Source of the DNA: Anaerolineaceae bacterium
Lineage (GTDB): Bacteria > Chloroflexota > Anaerolineae > Anaerolineales > Anaerolineaceae
Reading direction: 5' to 3'
Assembly: GCA_030653365.1 (NCBI GenBank)
Contig: JAURZL010000006.1
Span: 105,481 to 169,480 of the forward strand
DNA: 64,000 nt
The notes under the pieces were generated by a model. It was not told the origin of the DNA and ran no database searches. It was given only the letters and a program-made list of their open reading frames with translations. Both the position numbers and the translations under genes were made by a program. Shown here in pieces: positions 25,716 to 34,650 of the stretch. Numbering within the stretch: the stretch's first letter is position 1; every line of letters begins with the position of its first letter.

Positions 25716-26615
25716 CTAATATCCTAAAATGGGATCTGCGCGTAGCTTCTCTAAATATTTCATACCACCAAGCTTTTCAAGGAATTCCCAATGGTCTTTG
25801 ACGCTATATACATATGTATCTAAATATTCCTGTAAACCCTCTGGTGTTCGCGAAGCCTGGGCATATAAATTGATATGCTCTTTATCAAAATCATAAACGC
25901 CATAAACCGAACTGGGGTGGGCAGAAAATGGTAAATGGACAACATGAGAAACCCGAAAACCATGCACTAATGTTCGTTCAGGAAAACGACGAATCGTTTC
26001 TGTCGAAACGAGTTTTTCGGTAATTACAATGGTTCTATCACTGGCCTTAACTTGTTCTTCGTTATCCCAAGTTGGTCCTAAAATCCAGGCATTCCCTTCT
26101 TCATCAGCAACTTGAACCTGAATGACAGACACATCCGGCGTTAGTGGTTTAAGCACCAACCAATCTTCACCGCTGAAAGGGTCTTGCAACCTGCCTACTA
26201 ATGGTGGATCTATTTTCTCCAGCTGTTTGAGAATATCGGAGCCATTCAGAGAGCGGATAGGGATAAAAGGCAACCCAAGCGCCCCGGCCAGATAGCGAAA
26301 GGTCATGGATAGACTGCTAAACTCTTCCGTGATCAGCTCACCCTTTTCTATGGCGCGATTAATACAATAATGCTGTCCAGATCTTCCGCGAGACCCACCG
26401 CCATAAATAATTCGGTCTACAACACCTGCTCCAACCATCAGATCAGCTTCCATCGCTCCAACACATTGTGAAACGGTTAATTGTCTTTTCTTCTGTCGAA
26501 TTACCTCATGAGCAAAAGCTATGTTACAGCGAGCAGTGGCAAAACCTGAAAGGGCAATGTGAAAACCATTTGGAATCGAGGAAACAGCGTCCTCGAGAGT
26601 GGTAACTTTACTCAT
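25716..26615 (-). CDS. CoA-transferase subunit A (glutaconate CoA-transferase type)
   Basis: About 299 residues. The start MSKVTTLEDAVSSIPNGFHIALSGF is the class I CoA-transferase alpha N-terminus. GAGVVDRIIYGGGSRGRSGQHY and the long SDILKQLEKIDPP segment are typical of GctA-like proteins rather than acetoacetate CoA-transferases. TTAGGAGAGAT before the ATG fixes the start at 26615, 8 bases after the stop of the upstream gene. It forms a heteromer with the beta subunit encoded next. Confidence 0.88.
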   Translation of the reverse strand: MSKVTTLEDAVSSIPNGFHIALSGFATARCNIAFAHEVIRQKKRQLTVSQCVGAMEADLMVGAGVVDRIIYGGGSRGRSGQHYCINRAIEKGELITEEFSSLSMTFRYLAGALGLPFIPIRSLNGSDILKQLEKIDPPLVGRLQDPFSGEDWLVLKPLTPDVSVIQVQVADEEGNAWILGPTWDNEEQVKASDRTIVITEKLVSTETIRRFPERTLVHGFRVSHVVHLPFSAHPSSVYGVYDFDKEHINLYAQASRTPEGLQEYLDTYVYSVKDHWEFLEKLGGMKYLEKLRADPILGY

Positions 26616-26622
26616 ATCTCTC

Positions 26623-27087
26623 CTAATCGAGAAATGGTCGTTTTTCAAACAAAACCAAAAGCAGCTGACAGACTCCCTCTGATATTTTAATCTCAGCCAG
26701 TTCAACCGGAATATCCAACTTTTCCTCAATCGCTAAGACAATTAAGTTGGCAGGGATACAAGTAAAAGGTTCAACCCCCTGAGCAATTAATCTTAGTTCC
26801 ACTGGTCTGTGAATACAACTCTGCACCTGAACACGCAATAAGCGGTCTTCTTTCAGGTAAGAGACATCAGCGACTATACCTTCATCCTTTAATAGGCCAG
26901 CAATTGTTTGAATAATTTCGTCAATATCATCAGATTTAATCAATGGAAGAACTTTATCATTGAAGTAATGGCGTCCGACAGTGGTTGTGCGAAAACGTGC
27001 GCCCTTGCCGCGCTCATCGTAAAAGGCTTTCTCCAGTTCGTACATCAAATTATTTGAATAGTCTAAAGGAATGATTTTGTCGCTCAT
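26623..27087 (-). CDS. Conserved-looking protein of unknown function (154 aa)
   Basis: I do not recognise this protein. It is soluble, with no signal or membrane segment. It contains ARFRTTTVGRHYF near the start and a C-terminal half with two isolated Cys residues (SCIHRPVELRL and EPFTCIPANL) and a third in EGVCQLLLVLFEKRP. This arrangement loosely recalls small-molecule-binding V4R-type domains, but the similarity is weak. Its ATG overlaps the nitroreductase stop as ATGA, with GAGGAG upstream, and the CoA-transferase alpha gene follows 8 bases on. It is therefore certainly an operon member, perhaps an accessory or sensory subunit. Confidence 0.75.
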   Translation of the reverse strand: MSDKIIPLDYSNNLMYELEKAFYDERGKGARFRTTTVGRHYFNDKVLPLIKSDDIDEIIQTIAGLLKDEGIVADVSYLKEDRLLRVQVQSCIHRPVELRLIAQGVEPFTCIPANLIVLAIEEKLDIPVELAEIKISEGVCQLLLVLFEKRPFLD

Positions 27088-27755
27088 TCTGTCTCCTCAT
27101 AATAATCTTCTCCCCATTTTTCGGTGAATACCAACTCTTTCAGTGGCAATCGAGGTCTCGGTTTATGCGCTCTGGCAGGGTGCCCGATCGAAATAATGCT
27201 GACAGCTTTGAATTCTTCAGGAATTTCGAGCAACCCCTTAATTCGATCTTCATCGCGAATATCGATACAGGGAGCAATTACCCAGCAAGCGCCTAAGCCT
27301 AATGCAGTAACCATCAATAGAATGTTTTCAATAGCCGCTGAAGTATCATAAGGTGTATCCCATACATCTTTTTTACCGCAAACCACGATATTAACCGGAG
27401 CTTCTGCCATAAATGCAGAAACCTGGCCTGTGGTCAGCTTTTGAAAAGCAGCCTGTCTCTTGGCTTCATCTTCCAGGTTGGCAAAGCGCTCCTGCATTTT
27501 CTTGGTAACAAACTCAGCTGTAAACCGGCGGCTACTGCCACCTCCAGCAATGGCTCCCATTTTTTTACGCATTAACTCGTCTTTTACGACGATAAACCGC
27601 CAGGGTTGTGCATTTTCCCCCGAGGGTGCCAACCGCGCAGCTTCCAGGATCATATCCAAATCCTGGTCAGCGATTGGTTCATCGGTAAAATTACGTACAC
27701 TACGCCGATCCTGAATAACCTTTTTCGCTGCATCAACCAAGTTATAGGTTTCCAC
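27084..27755 (-). CDS. Nitroreductase-family FMN oxidoreductase
   Basis: 223 residues. RRSVRNFTDEPIADQDLDMILEAARLAPSGENAQPWRFIVVKD is the FMN-binding start of the nitroreductase fold, and ALGLGACWVIAPCIDIRDEDRIKGLLEIPEEFKAVSIISIGHP is its closing half. A GTG start with AGGAGG 4 bases upstream is well supported. It is first in the operon, behind the composite operator. Family members reduce nitro groups, quinones, enones or iodotyrosine. The physiological substrate here is not evident. Confidence 0.9.
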   Translation of the reverse strand: METYNLVDAAKKVIQDRRSVRNFTDEPIADQDLDMILEAARLAPSGENAQPWRFIVVKDELMRKKMGAIAGGGSSRRFTAEFVTKKMQERFANLEDEAKRQAAFQKLTTGQVSAFMAEAPVNIVVCGKKDVWDTPYDTSAAIENILLMVTALGLGACWVIAPCIDIRDEDRIKGLLEIPEEFKAVSIISIGHPARAHKPRPRLPLKELVFTEKWGEDYYEETE

Positions 27756-27791
27756 TTTACCTCCTCACAATATGTGAAAAATAATATTATC

Positions 27792-27816
27792 GTTTCGTTA
27801 TATGAAACAGTGTTTT
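27792..27816 (-). promoter_or_regulatory. Composite palindromic operator, nitroreductase/CoA-transferase operon
   Basis: GTTTC (27792-27796), N7, GAAAC (27804-27808), AGT, GTTTT (27812-27816): the same plan as at 12189-12213, with identical spacings. It lies 37-61 bases before the GTG start and directly downstream of the predicted transcription start. This is the third copy in the window. Confidence 0.7.
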
Positions 27817-27825
27817 ATAATATAT

Positions 27826-27854
27826 AGTATGACATAATCTCTGGCAAATGTCAA
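27826..27854 (-). promoter_or_regulatory. Sigma-70-type promoter of the nitroreductase operon
   Basis: On the minus strand TTGACA (27854-27849), 17 bases and CATACT (27831-27826) form a strong promoter whose start would fall near 27819, next to the operator. Confidence 0.7.
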
Positions 27855-27881
27855 TAAGATTTTCAGTATAAGATTTTAAGC

Positions 27882-28030
27882 ACTCATCAATTACTCACTG
27901 TGCAAACAACATAGGATGGTCCTACTATTTGCAATAATCTTTGTGATTTTCCTATTGAAGTGGCCATTGATGAGTAATTTCAGATTAAGCTGGGAGATCC
28001 ATACGATGGATATCTTTTATCCGAAATCTG
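27882..28030. other. Intergenic inverted repeats
   Basis: This stretch lies between the nitroreductase promoter and the MFS stop. ACTCATCAAT (27882-27891) pairs with ATTGATGAGT (27966-27975). Further on, CAGATT (27981-27986) pairs with AATCTG (28025-28030) around an inner ATCCAT/ATGGAT stem (27997-28002 and 28006-28011). This could be a transcription end structure for the MFS gene or a small RNA. No coding sequence is seen in 27856-28158. Confidence 0.3.
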
Positions 28031-28158
28031 GAAATGCTACTCACAAAAATCTTTAGCAATTTCCACCGGTATTTTCTCCACTCCTGATTTTCAATAGCTT
28101 CTTTCACCGTCGATGGTTTCATATCCATCAAAATTTAACAAAATTATGAATTAATAAT

Positions 28159-29397
28159 TTATGAAATTTCAATGGATTGCATTTCAAGTTTTTGTTGCTT
28201 TTTTTCGGACCAACTTTCCACCAGGATGGCAAATCCTATCAATAAACCAATACCTACGATCACTGGCAGAACGGTGCCATTGTAGCGTTGTCCAATTAAT
28301 GTTCCCAGCGACATCTGGATCAATGTTGAGAGTGATCCCACAACAGCCGCACCAATCCCAGCAATGTGCCCCAATGGGCTCATCGCCAGCGCATTGAGAT
28401 TACCGAACAAGATGCCAATGCAGAAAAAAGTTGTCATCAGATAAGTCATAAAGAACCACAACGGCGGTATACCACCCCAGGCTAACGAAATTGCACAAGC
28501 AACCACAGCCAGCCCCAGAACTACTCTGAGTGCAAGATTCACAAGAAATCGCATTCCGAACCGCATCACCAGGCTTGCATTCAGAAAAGATGCCAGTCCC
28601 AGCGATAAGGCTATGATACCAAACAGGATTGGGAAAAGATTCCCCAGTGCATACTGTTCCTGGAAAATTTGCTGGGCCGAATTGAGATAGCCTAGAAATG
28701 CTCCTCCCACAAGTCCGGCTGCAATGGTATTACCCAGGGAAACAGGCATTTTGATGATCGTTATACTTGCAGTCATAATTTGTTGCAGCGAAAAAGGGAT
28801 TCGTTTTTCAATTGGCAGCGTTTCCGGCATTCTCAGCGCAAACCAAACCAATGAGATCAGCGCAATGATCACAAAAGCAACAAAGATGAAGCGCCAGCCT
28901 GCCACCATCAAGATTACCTGACCCAGGCTTGGAGCAATTAATGGAACCAATATGAAGACCGTCATGGCAAATGACATTACCCGGGCCATTAATCTACCCT
29001 CATACCTGTCTCGTACCATAGCCAATGTCACTGACCTGGGCGAAGATACTCCAATACCTTGTAACAACCGTCCTGCAAGCATCACCGGAAAATTAACCGA
29101 AAAGATTGAGAGAAGTACCCCAACAATGTAAATTCCAAAACCTATGTAGATTGCCGGCTTGCGTCCTGTTTTATCCGAAAGCGGACCAAAGAATAACTGT
29201 CCAAGTGCCAATCCTAAAAATATGCTCGAAATTATCAATTGACGATCATTCGCATTCTGGACATGTAGATCAATACCAATTTGCGACAATGCTGGCATCA
29301 TCGCATCAATCGACAAAGCCATCAACGACATCATTAAAGAAATGATGATCACAAACTCTACAAAAGGTAATTCGCCTGATTTTGTGCCTGGTTCCAA
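28159..29397 (-). CDS. MFS transporter, Bcr/CflA drug-efflux type
   Basis: About 412 residues with 12 predicted membrane segments. SIDAMMPALSQIGIDL in segment 1 and GPLSDKTGRKP in the loop between segments 2 and 3 are MFS signatures of the DHA1/Bcr group, and GIGVSSPRSVTLAMVRDRYEG is motif C-like. GGAGGGAGATAA lies before a TTG at 29397; a TTG five codons earlier at 29412 lacks a ribosome site, and no ATG occurs until well into segment 1. It probably exports a small organic compound. There is no operator link to its neighbours. Confidence 0.88.
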   Translation of the reverse strand: MEPGTKSGELPFVEFVIIISLMMSLMALSIDAMMPALSQIGIDLHVQNANDRQLIISSIFLGLALGQLFFGPLSDKTGRKPAIYIGFGIYIVGVLLSIFSVNFPVMLAGRLLQGIGVSSPRSVTLAMVRDRYEGRLMARVMSFAMTVFILVPLIAPSLGQVILMVAGWRFIFVAFVIIALISLVWFALRMPETLPIEKRIPFSLQQIMTASITIIKMPVSLGNTIAAGLVGGAFLGYLNSAQQIFQEQYALGNLFPILFGIIALSLGLASFLNASLVMRFGMRFLVNLALRVVLGLAVVACAISLAWGGIPPLWFFMTYLMTTFFCIGILFGNLNALAMSPLGHIAGIGAAVVGSLSTLIQMSLGTLIGQRYNGTVLPVIVGIGLLIGFAILVESWSEKKQQKLEMQSIEIS

Positions 29398-29412
29398 ATT
29401 ATCTCCCTCCAA

Positions 29413-29746
29413 ACAGCATTCATTTTATCACTACAACCTAATTTTTGGATCAGCTAAAACATGATTCAGAAACAGCAAATAAAAGGTTCTTTTTTGTCAG
29501 TTATGGTATAAAAGGTATTATTTTACGATTACGAAATAAATCTTCATAGAAATAGAACCTGTCCGTAATACAATCATGAACCCTTGATATTTGGTTAGCA
29601 TTTCAACTTAATGGCACTGTTATTTCAATCCAACATTATGCATTGCTGACAAAGGAATAAGGTTTTCATAATCCATACTCAGGAGTAATGAATACCATTG
29701 GATTGATTTTTTATTGGTTATTCATCAATATGTTTGGGAAAAGTAC
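29413..29746. other. Divergent intergenic region between two MFS genes
   Basis: This AT-rich stretch should contain the promoters of both MFS genes. I see no clear -35/-10 pair, palindrome or small gene. Confidence 0.3.
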
Positions 29747-30958
29747 ATGAAAAACACGAACAATAAAGACATATTATGGAACCGAAATTACATCAGCATA
29801 TTAATTGCGAATTGTTTTGTCTCAATAAGCTTTTTTATATTGAATCCAACATTTCCAGTTTATATAAAAAGTCTCATTAATGACTTAAGTATAGTAGGTC
29901 TAATATCATCCTTGTTTTTGATCTCAGCCATGTTGATCAGACCTTTCTCAGGCTATCTCACCGATATTTATAATAAAAGGAAAATTTTTATTGGTGGCTT
30001 ATTCATCCTTTGTATTTCAATTGTGGGGTATATCTTTTTAAATACTATTCCCGGAATAATATTTGCCCGTTTATTGCATGGAATTGGAATGGGGCTAGCC
30101 ACCACTGCCTTTGGGGCATTAGCGGCACAGAACATTCCGCCCGCACGTATGGGGGAGGGTATGGGCTATTATGGATTGGGTATGGTTTTTGGAATGTCGA
30201 TAGGACCTTCTATTGGAATTCAATTATTGAATTCTTACAGTGCCAAGGTAGCTTTTGGTGTTGCTGGTGGTTTTTCTATCCTTGGAGTGATCCTGATCGT
30301 TTCAATTTATCGGAAAAGGAACTCCTCTAATTTAAATATACCCAAACCCAGTATTCCAAGAAACATCGGGGCATTTTTCAACATAGAGAAGTCTGCCATG
30401 ATACCAGCGAGTCTCATTTTCTTTATTGGGATTATTGTCAGTGCTATTACAACTTACCTGGTTTTATTTTCAATTGACCGAGGAATTTCTAATATTGGTT
30501 TTTTCTTTACCATTCAATCAGCGGCTGTTTTACTTTCAAGATTGGTCAACGGAAGAATTGCAGATAAAAAGGGTTATAGGACTGTGATCGTTCCAAGTAT
30601 TATGTGTTTGATTAGTGCAATGGTCCTATTGTTCTTTGCAACCACCCCAATATTTTTCATGATCACAGCATTTTTGTATGGACTGGGATATGGCACACTA
30701 ACGTCAGCATGCCAGGCATTATCCGTTCTCAAAGCAAAACCTGAAAAAAGAGGATTAGCAATCAGCACTTACTATCTGGGAATGGATGCGGGCAATGGCT
30801 TTGGTACTATTTTATGTGGCATTATTTCCAAGATGTTTGGCTATGCAGAAATGTACTTATTGAGCGTCATTCCATTGCTCATAGGCTTGATGATATATTT
30901 GTTTTGGAGCGGAGACTCTCGCAACCATAGCGGAATAAGCAAAGCGAGTCTCTTATAA
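29747..30958 (+). CDS. MFS transporter
   Basis: About 403 residues with 12 predicted membrane segments. FSGYLTDIYNKRKIFIGG is the loop motif between segments 2 and 3, GIGMGLATTAFGALAAQNIPPARMGEGMGYYG is motif C and the segment 5 region, and NGRIADKKGYRTV is the mirrored loop after segment 8. The ATG at 29747 has GGGAAAAG upstream and is preferred over an in-frame TTG at 29714. It resembles multidrug or metabolite exporters of the YfcJ/quinolone group. The substrate is unknown. Confidence 0.88.
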   Translation: MKNTNNKDILWNRNYISILIANCFVSISFFILNPTFPVYIKSLINDLSIVGLISSLFLISAMLIRPFSGYLTDIYNKRKIFIGGLFILCISIVGYIFLNTIPGIIFARLLHGIGMGLATTAFGALAAQNIPPARMGEGMGYYGLGMVFGMSIGPSIGIQLLNSYSAKVAFGVAGGFSILGVILIVSIYRKRNSSNLNIPKPSIPRNIGAFFNIEKSAMIPASLIFFIGIIVSAITTYLVLFSIDRGISNIGFFFTIQSAAVLLSRLVNGRIADKKGYRTVIVPSIMCLISAMVLLFFATTPIFFMITAFLYGLGYGTLTSACQALSVLKAKPEKRGLAISTYYLGMDAGNGFGTILCGIISKMFGYAEMYLLSVIPLLIGLMIYLFWSGDSRNHSGISKASLL

Positions 30959-31179
30959 GTCCCCGATACCCTTTAAATCTCTTAGGATAAATCTGCTGTA
31001 AAGCCTATGCCAATAAAATGATATGTTTTCTCTTACTTTGGAGTTCACAATTTATTGATTCGGAAAAATTGGTCAAAAGTTTCTCATTTAATAATTATGA
31101 ATATTTTGTCCACTTATGCCAATTATTCCAATGGTTGGTACCTATCTGCAGACAACAAACACGATAAACCTATAAGTAT

Positions 31180-34100
31180 TTATATCAAATTGAGTAATTG
31201 TGCTTGGGAAATTGCATGCAAACGGCTATTGACACCTAGTTTCCTGTAGATTTTCTCAATATGAGTTTTTACAGTACTTGTAGATATACCACAGCGGAAG
31301 GCAATTTCCCGATTGGATAAACCAGTACTTAACAATTTCAATATTTCTTGCTCGCGCGAACTGATAGAAGCAGCTAGAGCCAATCTTTCTGTTGCAGCAT
31401 TCGGTATTATTCTTTGAATTCCGTTGGTTTTTCCTAACAAAGTGAGTATGCCCTTCAAAAATGCCTGGATACCTCCGGGAAGATTCTCGGAATATAGAAC
31501 AAATGAAATTAGTGCCTCCAACTTGGGTCCATAATCTATAAATGGACGAATATAAAATTCTGTTGATGCTAGACGAGACGATTCAATAAAAATTTTTCGG
31601 GCTTCCTTTATTTTATGTTGTTCAAATAGCGCGATCGCAAGGATTACTTTTGCCCTTAACACCGGCAACATGTAAACCCCATGTGGATATTTCTCGAGAA
31701 GGTGAGTTAGGAGATCTTCAGCTGCCAAACATCTTTTTTCTTCAATCAGTATTTCGGCAGAAACAAGTGTGGAAAAAGCACTTAATTCCAATTCTCCCCT
31801 ATCAATTAAAACTCGATCCTCAGGCCGTAGAATACCCTGGCGAAATCGGAACAACCTTAGATATGCAATCAAATCCTGGTCTACCCATATACTTGATGGG
31901 TGTTGGTTATGTAATTCTCGGGCCGCCTGGATTGTCGCAAAAGCAGCCTCGTTATCTCCTTGTGCAGATTGGATTTTGGCACGCAGGATTGCAATTGATA
32001 CCGGCACAATTGAACTGATAGGGTCCGGATTTACCTCGGTTGCACGATTTAAAAGTTGATGAGCCTGCATTAATTGATTACGTTTGAAGCATACATTGCT
32101 CAATGCGGTGAGTGAAATGCTGGTTTGCGCTGGAAATCTTCCACTTAATGAAAAGGATAAATGAAGTACTGTTTGTGCAATCTGCTCGCTCCGGCGCAAG
32201 TGACCTTGGGACAAAGCAAGGTTTGCACAGGCCCCGCCTGCCATCAAAATGGCATACAGATCTTTTTTTTCTCGAGCAGATTCGAATATTGCACTTGCTT
32301 TCTTTTCTGCTTGAACAATATTACTCCGGAAGTCAAGATGATATTGAAGAATTCCATCTAGCAAATGCCAAACGTTATCATATTTTCTAAAGGAAGGCTT
32401 TCTGATTATGCTTGAGCCTTCATTCGACCATGTTCTCTTAAAATATTGGATTTCATCACTTAATTCTTGTTTGTTGCTTTTAAGGTTCGAGTAATCTCCT
32501 GAAAGTTCTTCTTCCGTTAGCTTTACGAAATTATTCACATCGGTGGCGGGAAATAAAGCCCCCGCCAATCGAAGATAAAATGCAAGTAAAATACTGTGTT
32601 GTTGCACTACAACTTGGGGCAACTGGAGTAACCAATTTAACAAGCGTGAGTCGTCTGCAAATTGCTCTATCTCATTCAAAGCAACGTTTTCGACCAGAGT
32701 TGCAGCCTCTTCCCAAGATTTGCTGGCTAACCAATGATTTATTGCTTCCTCGTTCATGTTTTTCGACAAATACCAAATTGCTGCTTTTTGATTAAGTGAC
32801 TGAATTTCGTCGGGAAATTTTTCCTTTAGGTGTTGATTCAGGACCTCTGAAAAGAAATTATGATACCGATACCAACCTGGATTTTCCAGCTGCTCAATAA
32901 AAATATTCTTTTCTTGTAATTGAATCAACATTTCTGTTCCATCACTATTTCCAGTAATAGCGTCGCATAATCGCCCAGTAAATTGATTAAGTATTGACGT
33001 CTTAATCAGGAATATTTGTTCTTCTTGAGACTGTTTCTGCAGTACATTTGAAGTAAAAAAATCATGGATAATGGGATGAGATCCTGTGTAGGTATCTTTA
33101 AATATAGACCGGTCAGATTGTTTATTTAGAATAGCAACAGCAAAGACAAAACCTGTTATCCATCCCTCTGTTCGTTTGAATAGTGCTTGCATTTGACTGT
33201 AAGCCAGGTGCGGTTCAGGTGTGTTTTTCAATAAATACAAATTTCCCTCTTCTTCTGATAGACGCAGATCATCTATGCTTATTTCAGATACTAGTCCTTT
33301 GGCTTTCTTATAACCTAAGGTTAATGGCGGTTGCCTCTGGCTTGCAATCACTAATTTCAATGCTGGTGGCATATGCTCCAACCAGGTCTGTAGAGAAGTA
33401 TGAATTTTAGAATTCCGGATATAGTGGTAGTTATCCAAAATCAATCCAATTCCATGTGATGTGTTTTTGGTATCTGTGTATCGGACAATATCGTTGGTTA
33501 AGTTAGCAACGATTATTGAAAGCGTGGAGGGAGATGAGGTACGTACTTCAGAAAGCCAACCATGTCCAATGTCCGGGCTTATGGATTGTAAGGCATTCAC
33601 CACTAATAACCAAAAATGGAGTGAATGATTGTCTTCTTCGTCGAGAGAAACCCAAGCTACTGGCATTTCACAATTTTTCCGCCATTCATTCATTAAGGTT
33701 GTCTTTCCATAGCCTTCTGGAGCGCAGATTACGGTAATTGGTGAATTTATATTTTTGATTAGTGCAGAACGGCTAAGGTGCTTGACAGGAAAAACTGGTG
33801 GTTTTATTTTCGATAGGGGAATAAATATATTTAGATCTTTTGTGGAAAAAGGGGGGGTAATCGCAGCAGTTTGTGGGGGAACGACAGGAGTGTAATCAAC
33901 TAAGTTATTCTCATACGTTTGAAGCAAAAGCTGTGTACTTGCTCTTTCAAGACATTCACTTGTTAAATCCTCGGATTTCCCCAAATAAACTTTTTTGAGT
34001 TTTCCATTAATTCTCCTGTACCCATACCAGTAATTACATTCTCTTCGAAGTTCGCTTCGCGCAGTAAAATGTCCTGCACTCCCTTCATACACAAAAGTAT

Positions 34101-34224
34101 CTCTATTGGCAATCCATGCGTACCAGGATTTTGTTCCAACCTTTATGGGTTTATTTGATGAGGTGATGTATTCGTCAAAAAAAACTAGATCATTTTTTAC
34201 ATATGCTTTAAAAGTTTTTCTCAT
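31180..34224 (-). CDS. MalT/LAL-type ATP-dependent LuxR-family regulator
   Basis: 1014 residues. An N-terminal domain of about 100 residues (W-Y-A-W-I near 34-38, then FTARSELRRECNYWYGYRR and KVYLGKSEDLT) is the DNA/RNA-like preamble seen in many Chloroflexota LAL proteins. A STAND ATPase follows with P-loop A168-PEGYGKTT and Walker B LILDNYHYI, then helical TPR-like repeats (about 480-900). The C-terminal LuxR HTH is at about 945-1010 (SSREQEILKLLSTGLSNREIA...GISTSTVKTHIEKIYRKLGV). GAGGAAGA precedes the ATG. It is divergent from the FAD oxidoreductase/hydrolase genes and probably activates them on sensing their substrate. Confidence 0.93.
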   Translation of the reverse strand: MRKTFKAYVKNDLVFFDEYITSSNKPIKVGTKSWYAWIANRDTFVYEGSAGHFTARSELRRECNYWYGYRRINGKLKKVYLGKSEDLTSECLERASTQLLLQTYENNLVDYTPVVPPQTAAITPPFSTKDLNIFIPLSKIKPPVFPVKHLSRSALIKNINSPITVICAPEGYGKTTLMNEWRKNCEMPVAWVSLDEEDNHSLHFWLLVVNALQSISPDIGHGWLSEVRTSSPSTLSIIVANLTNDIVRYTDTKNTSHGIGLILDNYHYIRNSKIHTSLQTWLEHMPPALKLVIASQRQPPLTLGYKKAKGLVSEISIDDLRLSEEEGNLYLLKNTPEPHLAYSQMQALFKRTEGWITGFVFAVAILNKQSDRSIFKDTYTGSHPIIHDFFTSNVLQKQSQEEQIFLIKTSILNQFTGRLCDAITGNSDGTEMLIQLQEKNIFIEQLENPGWYRYHNFFSEVLNQHLKEKFPDEIQSLNQKAAIWYLSKNMNEEAINHWLASKSWEEAATLVENVALNEIEQFADDSRLLNWLLQLPQVVVQQHSILLAFYLRLAGALFPATDVNNFVKLTEEELSGDYSNLKSNKQELSDEIQYFKRTWSNEGSSIIRKPSFRKYDNVWHLLDGILQYHLDFRSNIVQAEKKASAIFESAREKKDLYAILMAGGACANLALSQGHLRRSEQIAQTVLHLSFSLSGRFPAQTSISLTALSNVCFKRNQLMQAHQLLNRATEVNPDPISSIVPVSIAILRAKIQSAQGDNEAAFATIQAARELHNQHPSSIWVDQDLIAYLRLFRFRQGILRPEDRVLIDRGELELSAFSTLVSAEILIEEKRCLAAEDLLTHLLEKYPHGVYMLPVLRAKVILAIALFEQHKIKEARKIFIESSRLASTEFYIRPFIDYGPKLEALISFVLYSENLPGGIQAFLKGILTLLGKTNGIQRIIPNAATERLALAASISSREQEILKLLSTGLSNREIAFRCGISTSTVKTHIEKIYRKLGVNSRLHAISQAQLLNLI

Positions 34225-34241
34225 TCTTCCTCAGATCGATA

Positions 34242-34284
34242 AAGTTACCCAACTAACTATAGTTTATTGGTTGTTGGGTAACTT
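34242..34284. promoter_or_regulatory. Perfect 12-bp inverted repeat between divergent genes
   Basis: AAGTTACCCAAC (34242-34253) and GTTGGGTAACTT (34273-34284) are separated by 19 bases and lie just upstream of the LAL regulator start. There is no U-tract, so it looks like an operator (two half sites about three helical turns apart) rather than a terminator. The rest of the gap up to 34650 shows no gene. Confidence 0.5.
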
Positions 34285-34650
34285 GTCAATCACAAAACTG
34301 ACTACTGTTGAGGAAAAATCCGCCTTTTTGTCGATTTTTTCGCTCCTGATTTTGTCGTACTATAACTGTGTCCTATGGCCTGAGTCTCTAGAATACCTTG
34401 GTACGCCAGGAATGGATGCTTGTATGTTCTCTCCAGTTCATCATTATATTCAAGATATTTTTCTGGTGTCTAAATCCCAGAAAATCCATTTAGATGTTTA
34501 TGCTGTATATAAGTGGTCTGAATGGGCTTGCTTCCGCAACAATCATGTGTGTGATTTCTCTTAATCGGGTTCAATCTAAAACATTCAGTAGGTTTGGTGA
34601 TTTAAATTATTGTTCATTAAAACGGTCATTGAAAAAAGGAGAAATATTAT

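Noticed and set aside
34106..34564. Plus-strand open frame of 152 codons in the LAL/FAD gap
   Set aside because: It overlaps the start of the regulator and runs through the inverted repeat; its composition looks random.
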